Assembly: GCF_002803065.1 (NCBI RefSeq)
Contig: NZ_NNBL01000033.1
Coordinates: 1-64,000, forward strand
Reading direction: 5' to 3'
Source of the DNA: Streptomyces sp. CB01635
GTDB taxonomy: Bacteria; Actinomycetota; Actinomycetes; Streptomycetales; Streptomycetaceae
Length of the DNA stretch: 64,000 nucleotides
The translations under genes and the position numbers were made by a program. Shown piece by piece: positions 32,469 through 41,513 of the stretch (position 1 is its first letter; every line of letters starts with the position of its first letter). The notes beneath the pieces are model-generated. The model was not told the origin of the DNA. It ran no database searches and saw only the letters and a list, made by a program, of their open reading frames with translations.

Positions 32469-33913
32469 TCCGCGGGCTCCGGGGGCACCTCGAAGGCGCT
32501 CAACGCGTCCGTGAAGCAGCGCATCGGGGCGTGGGTGAGGCCGGCACCGATCTGGCCGATGCCCGGCTCGCGGTGGGCGATGCCCGTGGTGATCACCGGT
32601 TCGAGGCCCGTGTCGACGACCTTGCGGATGTCGACGCCGACGGGGCTGCCGACGAAGTCGAGGCCGGGGAGCCGGTAGTCGCGGTGCCGGCCGACGGTGA
32701 GTGTCCCCATCTCCTGGCTGATGCGGCGGGCCCCTTCGGGCGTGCCGCCCACGAAGCCGACGATCGCCGGGGCGGCGGCCAGCGCGAACCCGCCCAGGCC
32801 GTGCATCTCGGTGATGGCGCTGTCACCGATGTCGGGATTGGCGTCGGCGGGTCCGTAACCGGCGAAGTAGAGGCCGTCCACGGGGGCGGCGGGTGCGATG
32901 AACCAGGTGTCGCCGAGGCCGCTGACGCGGATGCCGACGTCGACACCGTTACGCGCGAAGGCTGTGACGACCGTGGAGTGCGGCACACCGTGCCCGGCCA
33001 TGAGCGCCAACTTGCTCGCGGCCATCGAGAAGTTGAGGAACCAGTAGTTGTTGTCACGCAGGAAGTCCAGCGCCTCGATCCCGCCCAGGTCCGCATGCCG
33101 GGCGAGCACGGCGGAGAGTTCGCGGGTGAGCAGGGCGCTCGCCGCGGTGTTGCGGCTGTGGCACTCGTCGCCCATCTGAAGGGCCTGCGCGGTGACCGAC
33201 CGCAGGTTCACCGGCTCGGCGAGCGAGCCGATCGCAGCGCGCAGAGCGGGGCCGAGGCGCTCTCCCATCCAGCGCAGCCGCTCCATGACGTCGTCGCCGA
33301 GTGCGCCGTAGCGCAGGCAACGGCCCTGTCCCTCATTGAGGTTGGAGTACGCCCGAAGCCCCGTGGCCTCGTCCTCCACGACGAGCAGGGGCATGGACGC
33401 GGAGATGACGCCCGCCATCGGGCCGACTGCGTCGTGGTGATGACAGGGGGCGAAGCGGATGGCTCCCGCGGCGGCGAGCGCTTCCGCTTCCGGCGGCGTC
33501 GCCGCCCAGCCCTCCAGGAGTGCGGCGCCGACGACGGCGGCCTGCATCGGGCCGCACATGCGCTCCCACTCGATCGGCGGTCCGGCGTGCAACAGGAGTC
33601 TCTCCTGCGTCAGTTCAGGGATCAGCTCCCCGGCGGCGCGGACGTCGGTCCACATCGGCACGACGCCCAGGATCCGTTCGAGGGCTTCGGAGTTGGCGGC
33701 CTCGACGGCCGGGTGCGCGACCAGGCGGGCGAGCCCGGCGCCGAGTTCCGGATCACCGTAGGCCGGGGGGCGCCAGTCGACCGCGGTCACCGTCGCGCCC
33801 GCGGCCCGCGGCGGCCCGGCGAACGCGTCGACGCCGACGTTCACGACGTGCGGGACGCCGGTCAGGAGGCCCTGCGCGGGCACGGCCTGTGCGGGCATGG
33901 CCTGTGCGGTCAT
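32465..33913 (-). CDS. DUF1116 protein (YlbE/AllG-like oxamate carbamoyltransferase component)
   Basis: A 482-residue DUF1116 protein. Recognisable family segments are GPMQAAVVGAALLEGWA, FAPCHHHDAVGPMAGVIS, MGDECHSRNTAAS and FFNFS-type NNYWFLNFSMAASK. It pairs with FdrA in all the loci I know of and is assigned (YlbE/AllG) to oxamate carbamoyltransferase in E. coli. ATGA overlap with fdrA and a 4-base overlap with the DUF2877 gene show tight coupling, expected for subunits of one complex. The first 15 residues are a repetitive Met/Ala/Gln-Pro stretch, so the true start could be slightly downstream. Confidence 0.85.
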   Translation of the reverse strand: MTAQAMPAQAVPAQGLLTGVPHVVNVGVDAFAGPPRAAGATVTAVDWRPPAYGDPELGAGLARLVAHPAVEAANSEALERILGVVPMWTDVRAAGELIPELTQERLLLHAGPPIEWERMCGPMQAAVVGAALLEGWAATPPEAEALAAAGAIRFAPCHHHDAVGPMAGVISASMPLLVVEDEATGLRAYSNLNEGQGRCLRYGALGDDVMERLRWMGERLGPALRAAIGSLAEPVNLRSVTAQALQMGDECHSRNTAASALLTRELSAVLARHADLGGIEALDFLRDNNYWFLNFSMAASKLALMAGHGVPHSTVVTAFARNGVDVGIRVSGLGDTWFIAPAAPVDGLYFAGYGPADANPDIGDSAITEMHGLGGFALAAAPAIVGFVGGTPEGARRISQEMGTLTVGRHRDYRLPGLDFVGSPVGVDIRKVVDTGLEPVITTGIAHREPGIGQIGAGLTHAPMRCFTDALSAFEVPPEPAE

Positions 33914-35481
33914 GCGGTCTCTCCGATCCGGGAGGCGGGGGCGGGGGCAGACGCAGCTGGGGCGAGTACCAAGTCGTCACTGCTGGACAGGAGTTCGGCG
34001 CACACCCGCGCAGCGGTCGTACTGCTGTCGACGACATGCGCGCCCGCGGCGCGCAGAATCCGCCGCTGTGCGGTGAGTCCCTGCGGGTCGTCATCGGTGC
34101 CCACGACGAACGCGATCACCGGTGGTGCGTCGGCAGGAGCCTCGGCCAGCGCTCCGGCGAGAGCCGCTGCCGGATCCGGCGCGGCGCCGTGTCCGATGAC
34201 CACGTCGAGGACGACCGCGGCGCTGCGCGGGTCCGCGAGGGCTGCCCGCAGATACTCGGTGCGGACCGTGGGGTCGATCATCGGGTGGGGGCGCCCGGCG
34301 GTGAACTCGTCGTCGCCCAGGTCGAGTACGAGATGTCGGTCCGGGAGGCTCGGGGCCGCGCCCGGCGCGGGTGGGGGAGCGGAACGGGTGATGCCACCGA
34401 GCACCGGGCCGAGGAGCCAGGCCGCCTCGTGGGCGAACGTGCCGCCCGCGTACAGGGCCCGCAGCAGGCGCCGAGGCCGAGCGGGGGCGGGCAGCTTGGG
34501 CAGCTCTTCGCCGGGAGGGAGCGCCCCGCCGGCAGCAAGGGAGGCTGCGGACCGTGCCGCCTCGAAGAGGGTGGGAGCGAGCGTGACTCGGGCCGGAGCC
34601 GGGGAGGTCTCGTCCGTGCCGAGGAAGCAGGCCACCACCGGCTTCCCCAACGCGCCCGCGTGACATATCAGTTGCTGGGCCACGTGCGAGGCAGGCGGTT
34701 TGGACACGAGGACGATGACGTCCGTCGCGGGGTCCGCGGCCAGGGCGTCGAGCCCGGCCCGCATCGTCAGCCCGCCCACTTCCGCGCTCACGTCGCGGCT
34801 GCCCGTGCCGATCACATGGCTGACCCCGGCGCCCATGGAGTGCAGGAGGCTCGAGACCTGCTGCAGTCCTGTACCGGAGGCTCCGACCAGGCCGACGCAG
34901 CCCGCCCGCACTTCGTTGGCAAAGCCGAGGGGGATGCCGCTGATGACTGCGGTTCCGCAGTCCGGCCCCATGACGAGCAGCCCGCGGCGGGCGGCCTCCC
35001 GCTTCAGGAGCACCTCCTGCTCGATCGGCACGTGATCGCTGAAGACGAAGGCGTGCATGCCCAGGCGCAGCGCCTTGAGGGCTTCGGCGGCCGCGTACGG
35101 TCCGGGGGTGGAGATCAGCGCGAGACCTGCGTCGGCGGGAGCGCCGGCGAGCGAGCGCACCGGGGGCCCGGCGTCCGCACCGGCCTCCGGCCCTGCGCCC
35201 GGTCCCTCACCGGGACCGGACAGGGCATCCACCGCCAGGGCGAGGGCGGTGTCCACCGCGTCGGGTTCGCCGCGGACGGCGACGAGCAGGTCGTTGGGTC
35301 CGGCGTCGTGGCCCGGGGTGGTCAGCAGCCCCGACCGCGCGAGGACGTCGCGGTTGGCGGGTGTTCCCATCACGAGGCTGATGGTTTCGATGCCCGGCGG
35401 TTCGGCCAGGCGGGCGGCGACCCTCATGAGGGCGACGGAGTCGGCGTAGAGATCCTTGTGCACGGCGTTTCGTAGCACCAT
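33910..35481 (-). CDS. fdrA: FdrA-like acyl-CoA synthetase-fold protein (AllF-like)
   Basis: A 523-residue FdrA homologue: two succinyl-CoA-synthetase-type domains, with MGPDCGTAVISGIPLGF and VGLVGASGTGLQQVSSLLHSMGAGVSHVIGTGSRD forming the nucleotide/CoA-type loops, then a second ligase-like half (LVLDLGDDEF...PMIDP). A Pro/Gly/Ala-rich insert (about 85-110) is unusual and probably a surface loop. FdrA (AllF) is the large subunit assigned to oxamate carbamoyltransferase. Start 35481 opens the conserved MVLRNAVHKDLYADSV. It lies 133 bases downstream of pucR on the same strand, so the regulator and the three subunits may be one transcription unit. Confidence 0.86.
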   Translation of the reverse strand: MVLRNAVHKDLYADSVALMRVAARLAEPPGIETISLVMGTPANRDVLARSGLLTTPGHDAGPNDLLVAVRGEPDAVDTALALAVDALSGPGEGPGAGPEAGADAGPPVRSLAGAPADAGLALISTPGPYAAAEALKALRLGMHAFVFSDHVPIEQEVLLKREAARRGLLVMGPDCGTAVISGIPLGFANEVRAGCVGLVGASGTGLQQVSSLLHSMGAGVSHVIGTGSRDVSAEVGGLTMRAGLDALAADPATDVIVLVSKPPASHVAQQLICHAGALGKPVVACFLGTDETSPAPARVTLAPTLFEAARSAASLAAGGALPPGEELPKLPAPARPRRLLRALYAGGTFAHEAAWLLGPVLGGITRSAPPPAPGAAPSLPDRHLVLDLGDDEFTAGRPHPMIDPTVRTEYLRAALADPRSAAVVLDVVIGHGAAPDPAAALAGALAEAPADAPPVIAFVVGTDDDPQGLTAQRRILRAAGAHVVDSSTTAARVCAELLSSSDDLVLAPAASAPAPASRIGETA

Positions 35482-35614
35482 GGTTCCGACTCTAGGCAGC
35501 GGCCCGCCCCTTGCGGCATGGCTCGAAGTGCCAGAACCGGTCGGGCATTTACCGGCAACGGGTGACAGTGACCCGCCTTCGCGGGGGTCGGGGTCGGCCG
35601 CGAGGAGGGCTTGC

Positions 35615-37231
35615 TCAGCGCCGGTCGCGCGAGGAGAGCAACCGGTGGGCGTGGACGGCCAGTTCGGTCTGGAGCCGGGCCGTCGGCCGGCGTTCGAGAC
35701 CGCCGGTGAGGCGGTCGATCTGGCGCAGTCGATAGCGCAGGGTGTTGTAGTGGATGTGCAGCCGCGCGGCGGTGGCCACACCGTTTCGGTCCTCGAGGAG
35801 ATAGACGCCGAGGGTCTCGACGAGGCTGCCCTCGTGCTCGGCGTCATGGGCGAGCAGCGGGCCGAGCGCGTCGTCGACGAGGGCCGTGAGCTCCGCTGCG
35901 GGAAGCTGTCCGAGGAGCCGGTACACCCCCAGGTCCGCGTAGCCGCGAACGAAGTCGGGGCCGTGCAGTTCGCGGCCGAGCGTCAGGGTCTGCGCCGCTT
36001 CCTCGTAGCTGTGGTGGTAGTCGGTGAAGTCGTCCCGGACGGTCCCGGCGGCGACAGCCACGTCCCAGCCGGGGTGCGCGGCGGTGACAGCCGCATGCAG
36101 GGCCTGACATCGGCCGGCGAGTGACGGCCCCGGTTCCATCAGCAGGACGAGTCCGCTCTGGCTGCCCCAGATGATCGCGCCGGACCCGGCCGCCGGCCTT
36201 ACGAGCGGCAACAGCCGTTCCTCCAAGGCGAGTTCGGTGTCGGTGGGACTGCCGGTGCCGGTGGAGGCGACCTCGACGAGCACGACCGCGCGGGGCAGCC
36301 GCAGATTCCAGCCCATGGCCGCGGCCCGGCGCGCGGTCTCGGCGCGGTCGCGCGGCGGCCGGGAGACCAGCTCCATCAGGAGCAGCGTGCGGTAGCGCTG
36401 CTGGCGGCTGGCCAGGGCGCGTTCCTGGGCGGCGATGGTGGCGGCGACGGTCGTGGCGTGCTCCAGCGCCATTCGCTGATGAGTGTCGAGCTCATGCGTG
36501 GAAGCAAGGGCCGCCCCGGCCCCGTGGTCCGCGGCCTCCGCGTCGTCCCGCCACAGGGCCACGGCGCCGCTCGCGCCCGTGCCCGTCTCGATGGCGCGCT
36601 CGGCGGCGGGCGGACGGTCGGGAGGCGGGGAGCCCGCGGAGGCCAGGATCCACCCGTGCTCGTCGAGCACGGCGGCCGCGCAGCCGGACAGTTCGAGCAG
36701 TACGTTCATGAGTTCCTGGTAGGAGCCTCCGTCGAGGGCCACCGCCGTGAGCCGTTCATGGATGGCCCGCGAGCGCTCCAACTCCAGGGCCTGACGGTTC
36801 AGTACGGTGCCCAGCACCTCGGACAGGATGTCGTTGAACATGACGGCACCCGGCAACTCGACGACAGGGAAGCCGAGTTCGTCCGCCACCTCCAGCATCG
36901 CCGACGGCAACGCGGGCAGATAGGGACCCACCTTCACGGCCAGGGCGGCGAGGCCGCGCTCGGCGAGCACGGGGACCAGGTCGCTCAGGGCCTGTGCGTC
37001 GTCACGGACGGCGTAGGCGGTGGTCAGCAGCAGTTCACCGCCGCGCATCCAGCGCACGATGTCGGGGACTTCCATGATGTTGACGACGCGGATACGGCGG
37101 CCGCGGCCGCTCGCCCCGGCGACGAGTCGTGCGCCGCTGAGGCAGGGCAGTGCCAGCGCCTCGCTCACGGTCAGCCCGGGAGAGAGGCCGTGGGGGACGG
37201 TCGGGGCGGTGCCGATACCGATGCCTGTCAT
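35615..37231 (-). CDS. PucR family transcriptional regulator
   Basis: A 538-residue regulator with an N-terminal PucR domain (LTVSEALALPCLSGARLVAGASGRGRRIRVVNIMEVPDIVRW), a central GGDEF-like/CdaR module and a C-terminal HTH_30 helix pair (LVETLGVYLLEDRNGVATAARLHIHYNTLRYRLRQIDRLTG). PucR of Bacillus controls purine and allantoin catabolism. Here it sits at the divergent centre of the ureide/oxamate locus and is almost certainly its regulator, sensing a purine or pyrimidine breakdown product. It starts at ATG 37231, 171 bases from the divergent carbamate kinase start. Confidence 0.92.
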   Translation of the reverse strand: MTGIGIGTAPTVPHGLSPGLTVSEALALPCLSGARLVAGASGRGRRIRVVNIMEVPDIVRWMRGGELLLTTAYAVRDDAQALSDLVPVLAERGLAALAVKVGPYLPALPSAMLEVADELGFPVVELPGAVMFNDILSEVLGTVLNRQALELERSRAIHERLTAVALDGGSYQELMNVLLELSGCAAAVLDEHGWILASAGSPPPDRPPAAERAIETGTGASGAVALWRDDAEAADHGAGAALASTHELDTHQRMALEHATTVAATIAAQERALASRQQRYRTLLLMELVSRPPRDRAETARRAAAMGWNLRLPRAVVLVEVASTGTGSPTDTELALEERLLPLVRPAAGSGAIIWGSQSGLVLLMEPGPSLAGRCQALHAAVTAAHPGWDVAVAAGTVRDDFTDYHHSYEEAAQTLTLGRELHGPDFVRGYADLGVYRLLGQLPAAELTALVDDALGPLLAHDAEHEGSLVETLGVYLLEDRNGVATAARLHIHYNTLRYRLRQIDRLTGGLERRPTARLQTELAVHAHRLLSSRDRR

Positions 37232-37366
37232 GCACAGTCACTATGCGACAGCCGCGAGTAACCTGTAATACCCCGCGCGTAACTTCCATGTTTCCCACCA
37301 CGGTTGGGGACGCCCCTTGTCAGCGGGTGTCAACGGGGGGCCGCTCATCCTGGCGTCCGGTGCCCA

Positions 37367-37395
37367 TGACCGGCTCGGCCCGCCTCTCTTACGGT
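37367..37395 (+). promoter_or_regulatory. Promoter of the carbamate kinase operon (leaderless)
   Basis: TGACCG (37367-37372) and TACGGT (37390-37395) are 17 bases apart, and the ATG at 37403 follows the -10 by 7 bases, so transcription would begin at the start codon. Confidence 0.5.
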
Positions 37396-37402
37396 GACCC
37401 GC

Positions 37403-38434
37403 ATGACTCCCCGAGCCGTGCCGAGGACAGCGGTGGTCGCCATCGGCGGCAACGCGCTGCTGCGCGGTGGCACCCACGCCACCGTCGCCGAACAGGTCGA
37501 GGCCGCGCGCCGGCTCGCGTCCCCCGTAGTGGCGCTGGCCGACACGGGGTGGCGGGTCGTCGTCACCCATGGCAACGGCCCTCAGGTCGGATTCATCAAG
37601 CGCCGCGCAGAGCTCGCGGCGGCCCTGGCGCCCGAACTGCCCGCCGTCGGCCTCGACATGTGCGTGGCCGACTCGCAGGGCGGCCTCGGATACATCCTGG
37701 CTACCGCGATCGCGGGCCGCCTCCGGTCGCTCGGGCGCGCCGACGACCGGGTCGCCGCCCTGATCACCCACACCGTGGTGGACGCGCACGACGAGGCGTT
37801 CAGCCACCCGACCAAACCCATCGGAGCCTTCTGTCCGGCAGCCAGGGCAAGGGAGTTGGCGGACCTTCACAACTGGACCGTGGCGGAGGAGGGCGAGCGG
37901 GGCTGGCGGCGCGTGGTCCCGTCGCCCCGGCCGCGCCGGGTCCTGGAGACGGAGGCCGTACGGGCGCTGTCCTCGGCCGGATTCACGGTGATCGCGGCCG
38001 GCGGCGGCGGCATCCCCCTCGTAGAGACCGACGACGGCGGCTACCGGGGCGTCGAAGCCGTCATCGACAAGGACCTGACCTCGGCGCATCTCGCTGCGGA
38101 ACTCGGCGCGGAGCTGCTGGTCATCACCACCGGAGTGGAACGCGTCGCCGTCGACTACGGCCGGCCCACGCAGCGCTACCTCGACCGGCTCACCCACGAC
38201 GAGGCCGAACGGCTCCTGGCGCAGGGCCAGTTCCCGCCGGGCAGCATGGGCCCCAAGATCCGCGCCGCCCTCGACTTCCTGCGCGGCGCCCCCGGCCGTC
38301 AGGTGCTCATCACCTCACCGCGGCAGCTCGGCGCCGCCCTCGACGGGCGCGGCGGCACCCGGCTCGACAGCGAACCGGCGCGGACCACCGAAGAACCCCT
38401 CAACGGCACCGTCACGGCAGGGAGGCCGCAGTGA
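37403..38434 (+). CDS. Carbamate kinase (ArcC/AllK-like)
   Basis: A 343-residue amino-acid-kinase-fold enzyme of the carbamate kinase family. AIGGNALLRGG near the N-terminus, VVTHGNGPQVG, GLDMCVADSQGGLGY, AGGGGIPLV, VIDKDLTSAHLA and GSMGPKI are the diagnostic motifs. It makes ATP from ADP and carbamoyl phosphate, releasing ammonia and CO2. In this locus it would consume the carbamoyl phosphate made by FdrA-DUF1116-DUF2877, as AllK (YbcF) does in E. coli. ATG 37403 is favoured by the promoter position; a GTG at 37394 is in frame. It overlaps the next gene by 4 bases. Confidence 0.93.
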   Translation: MTPRAVPRTAVVAIGGNALLRGGTHATVAEQVEAARRLASPVVALADTGWRVVVTHGNGPQVGFIKRRAELAAALAPELPAVGLDMCVADSQGGLGYILATAIAGRLRSLGRADDRVAALITHTVVDAHDEAFSHPTKPIGAFCPAARARELADLHNWTVAEEGERGWRRVVPSPRPRRVLETEAVRALSSAGFTVIAAGGGGIPLVETDDGGYRGVEAVIDKDLTSAHLAAELGAELLVITTGVERVAVDYGRPTQRYLDRLTHDEAERLLAQGQFPPGSMGPKIRAALDFLRGAPGRQVLITSPRQLGAALDGRGGTRLDSEPARTTEEPLNGTVTAGRPQ

Positions 38435-39498
38435 TACTCGAAGCGGGACAGGGCCCGATCGACGGCACGCACTATCTGCGGGCCACACCGGAGACCGCCG
38501 GCTGGGGGCGGCTGCCCTGCCGGACCACCGCGCCGGCGCTCACGATCGACTCCGGTGACAGCGTCACCTTCGACACCGTCTCGCACGAGGGCATCCTGGA
38601 GGACCAGGGGCGCGATCCGGCCGCCTTCTTCGGGCGGTACGGCATCGCCGCGACCGAAGTGCTGTCCGACGCCCGCCTGTTGGCCAAGTCCCCGCCGCCA
38701 CGGGACCCGGAGGGGGACGGGCCTCACGTCGTCAGTGCGCCCGTCCACATCAGGGGCGCCGAGCCGGGCGACCTCCTCAAGGCCGAAGTGCTGTCCCTGC
38801 ACCGGCGCGCCGACTACGGCGTCATCTCCAGCCGTCACGGCCGTGGCGCCCTGCCCGATGAATTCTCCTGCACAGGGCCGGAGTTCACCTTCTGCGCGGT
38901 GGAGCGTGCGGACGGCCGGGACGTCGGCGTGATCCGCTACGGCAACGGCCGGGCGGCGGCCCGGTTCCCGCTGCGGCCCTTCATGGGCATCATGGGCGTG
39001 GCCACCGACACGGACGGGCCGGAGCACTCCGTGCCGCCAGGACGGCACGGTGGCAACCTCGACATCAAGGACCTCGCGACGCACTCCACGCTCTATCTGC
39101 CCGTACAGACGGCCGGCGCGGGCTTCTACACCGGAGATCCGCACTACGCCCAGGGCAACGGCGAAGTCGCCCTCACCGCCCTGGAGGCGCCGCTGCGCGC
39201 CACGTTCCGGCTCACCCTCCTCAAGGGCGCACGGGCCCGCGCGGCCGCCGCGGCCCTCACGCATCCCTTCGGCGAGACCGACCGGCACTGGATCCCCGTG
39301 GGGCTGCACGAGGACCTCGACGAGGCGATGCGGGAAGCGGTCCGCGCCGCAGTCCGCTTCCTCACGGACCGCTTCGGCATGGACGGGCCGACCGCGTACG
39401 CCTACCTGAGCGCGGCGGCGGACTTCGAGATCTCGCAGGTCGTCGACCAGGTCCAGGGAGTGCACTGCCTCATCCGCAAGGCGGACTTCCCCGACTGA
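38431..39498 (+). CDS. Acetamidase/formamidase family amide hydrolase
   Basis: A 355-residue FmdA_AmdA family protein. Typical segments: VTFDTVSHEG, VSAPVHIRGAEPGDLLKAEVL, PFMGIMGVATD, PGRHGGNLDIKDL, YLPVQTAGAGFYTGDPHYAQGNGEV (metal-binding Asp/His region) and AYAYLSAAADFEISQVVD. Such enzymes hydrolyse short amides to acid plus ammonia. In this operon, oxamate (the amide of oxalate) or formamide/malonamate is a logical substrate. GTG 38431 overlaps the carbamate kinase stop, showing translational coupling and a shared pathway. Confidence 0.88.
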   Translation: MILEAGQGPIDGTHYLRATPETAGWGRLPCRTTAPALTIDSGDSVTFDTVSHEGILEDQGRDPAAFFGRYGIAATEVLSDARLLAKSPPPRDPEGDGPHVVSAPVHIRGAEPGDLLKAEVLSLHRRADYGVISSRHGRGALPDEFSCTGPEFTFCAVERADGRDVGVIRYGNGRAAARFPLRPFMGIMGVATDTDGPEHSVPPGRHGGNLDIKDLATHSTLYLPVQTAGAGFYTGDPHYAQGNGEVALTALEAPLRATFRLTLLKGARARAAAAALTHPFGETDRHWIPVGLHEDLDEAMREAVRAAVRFLTDRFGMDGPTAYAYLSAAADFEISQVVDQVQGVHCLIRKADFPD

Positions 39499-39586
39499 TC
39501 CAGTTCCATCCAGTCCGATCGCGCCTGCCGCGTATGCCATTCACCCCCCGCATCCGCCCCCGCCCATCCATCCACCGGGAGCCCGT

Positions 39587-40837
39587 ATGCCTCAACTGAT
39601 ACTGCGTCAAGCGCGCGTCGAGGACGCCCGGTCGCCCTGCGACGTGGTGATCGACGGCGGCCGGGTGCGAGCCGTCGGTGACGCCTCGGGCCAGGACGCC
39701 GACGAGGTGATCGACTGCGCGGGCCGGGTCGTCCTGCCCGGCTTCGTCGAACCGCATCTGCATCTCGACAAGGCCCTCCTGGACGGCGTACGAAGCAGTC
39801 CCGACGGAACCCTCGCCGGAGCGATCGCGGTGACCGGCGAACTGAAGAGCGCGTTCACGCACGAGGACGTCCTGGCTCGTGCGCGGCGCGTCCTCGAGGC
39901 GGCGGTCCTCAACGGCACGACGGCGATCCGCGCCCATCCGGACGTCGACCCGATCGCGGGGCTGCTCGGCGTCGAGGTCCTGCTCCAACTCCGTGAGGAG
40001 TACGCGGATGTGGTGGACCTCCAGATCGTGGCGTTCCCCCAGGAGGGCGTCCTGCGCGCACCCGGCACCGAGAAGCTGCTGATCGCGGCGCTGGCGGCGG
40101 GCGCCGACGTGGTGGGCGGCTGCACGTACAACGAGGCCACCCTGGACGACTGCCACCGTCACGTCGAGCTCGTACTCGACCTCGCCGCACAGCACGGAAT
40201 TCCGGCCGATCTGCACGCCGACTTCGCCGACGACGCGTCCGACCCCCGGTACGCGCTCGCCGAGTTCATCGCCGGTGAGACCGTGCGCCGGGGCCTGGGG
40301 GGCCGGGTGACGCTCGGCCATATGACCTCGCTCGGCGGCCGGGAGCCGGCGGACCGGGCGCGGGCGATGGCGGCACTCGCCGGCGCGGGCGTCGCCGTCG
40401 TGCCGCTCCCGGCGACCGACCTGCACCTCGGGGGGCGGCGCGACACCCGGTCGGTCCGGCGGGGGATCGCTCCGGTCCGGGAGCTGTGGGACCACGGCGT
40501 GCTCGCCGCCTGCTCCTCCAACAACATCCGCAACGCCTTCACCCCGTTCGGGCGCGCGGACCCCCTGGACACGGCACTCCTGCTGGCGCAGACCGGCCAT
40601 CTGTCCGGACCCGTCGACCTTCATCGGGTCCTTCGCATGGTGACGCACGACGCGGCCCGCGTCATCGGGGTCGCCGACGACTACGGCGTACGGCCCGGCG
40701 CCCGCGCCGACCTGGTGGTCCTCGACACGCAGGTCTACGACGACATCGTCCTGGACCGGCCCGAACGCGCCCATGTCGTCAAGGCGGGAAAGGTGGTGGC
40801 CCGCACGACCAGGACCAGCGAACTCCTCCTCCACTGA
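39587..40837 (+). CDS. Cytosine-deaminase-like amidohydrolase with substituted metal Asp
   Basis: A 416-residue amidohydrolase-superfamily protein most like the CodA/AtzC group. The strand-1 motif PGFVEPHLHLDKA (H57, H59), LHADF (His) and GHMTSLGG (His) are present. At the strand-8 position, where CodA and AtzC have a metal Asp (HDD or SDN), this protein reads SSNNIRNAFTPFG, with Asn. The same Asn variant occurs, as I recall, in a set of annotated cytosine deaminases of unknown substrate. It probably opens or deaminates a cyclic amide feeding the carbamoyl pathway, if catalytic. It follows the formamidase by 88 bases. Confidence 0.82.
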   Translation: MPQLILRQARVEDARSPCDVVIDGGRVRAVGDASGQDADEVIDCAGRVVLPGFVEPHLHLDKALLDGVRSSPDGTLAGAIAVTGELKSAFTHEDVLARARRVLEAAVLNGTTAIRAHPDVDPIAGLLGVEVLLQLREEYADVVDLQIVAFPQEGVLRAPGTEKLLIAALAAGADVVGGCTYNEATLDDCHRHVELVLDLAAQHGIPADLHADFADDASDPRYALAEFIAGETVRRGLGGRVTLGHMTSLGGREPADRARAMAALAGAGVAVVPLPATDLHLGGRRDTRSVRRGIAPVRELWDHGVLAACSSNNIRNAFTPFGRADPLDTALLLAQTGHLSGPVDLHRVLRMVTHDAARVIGVADDYGVRPGARADLVVLDTQVYDDIVLDRPERAHVVKAGKVVARTTRTSELLLH

Positions 40838-40913
40838 GCCTCCGCTTCCCTCCCTCGCACCCGCCCCCGCACGGCACCGCGCTCTGCCATCCGACTCCAG
40901 CAGAGGAATCCCC

Positions 40914-41504
40914 ATGCGCGAACGCCTCTCTCACGAAATCGTTGCCTCCGTACTCGCCGGTCTCACGGCGTTCATCGGAGGGACCGCGCTCCATCTCCCG
41001 CCCTGGGCGATCTTCATCTCGTGGGCGGCCGTCTTCGCACTCGGAGGGCCGAGCTGGGCGAACGCACGCAGGCTGTGGTGCACGATGCCCGCCGGCTCCG
41101 CCTTCGCCCTGGTCATCGTGCTGATCGACCAGCACGTGGGCACGGCGTTCGGCGACAGCCAGTTCGCCCGGAACACGGTGCTGGCCCTGGTGATCATGGT
41201 CGTCAACACCGTCCTGATGTACACGGGCCGCATCAAGGTGTTCTCGCTGATTCCCGGCATGTTCCTCGGCTTCGCCAGCTACTTCGCCACGTTCTTCGGC
41301 GGCTTCGGGTACAAGCCGGGCAACATATGGGCGGCTTGGGTCTGCGTGGTCGCGATGAACGCGCTCGGGCCGGTCTTCGCCTATCTGTCCAACCGGCTCA
41401 TGTACCCGATCCTCTCGCCGGTGCCGACGTCGGTCGTGGCCTCCGCGGGCCCTGTGCACCACGACGGCCGCACACCGCCGGCGGAAACCGCACCGGCCGA
41501 GTGA
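40914..41504 (+). CDS. DUF1097 inner-membrane protein (YcdZ-like)
   Basis: A 196-residue membrane protein with five or six hydrophobic helices and a polar C-terminal tail. GGPSWANARRLWCTMPAG and SLIPGMFLGFASYFATFFGG are the DUF1097 family hallmarks. As the last gene of the operon it is the only membrane protein of the locus and may transport the ureide, oxamate or an ion, or act as an accessory channel; this is inferred from position. ATG 40914 follows AGAGGAA. Confidence 0.82.
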   Translation: MRERLSHEIVASVLAGLTAFIGGTALHLPPWAIFISWAAVFALGGPSWANARRLWCTMPAGSAFALVIVLIDQHVGTAFGDSQFARNTVLALVIMVVNTVLMYTGRIKVFSLIPGMFLGFASYFATFFGGFGYKPGNIWAAWVCVVAMNALGPVFAYLSNRLMYPILSPVPTSVVASAGPVHHDGRTPPAETAPAE

Positions 41505-41513
41505 GGCCGTCCG

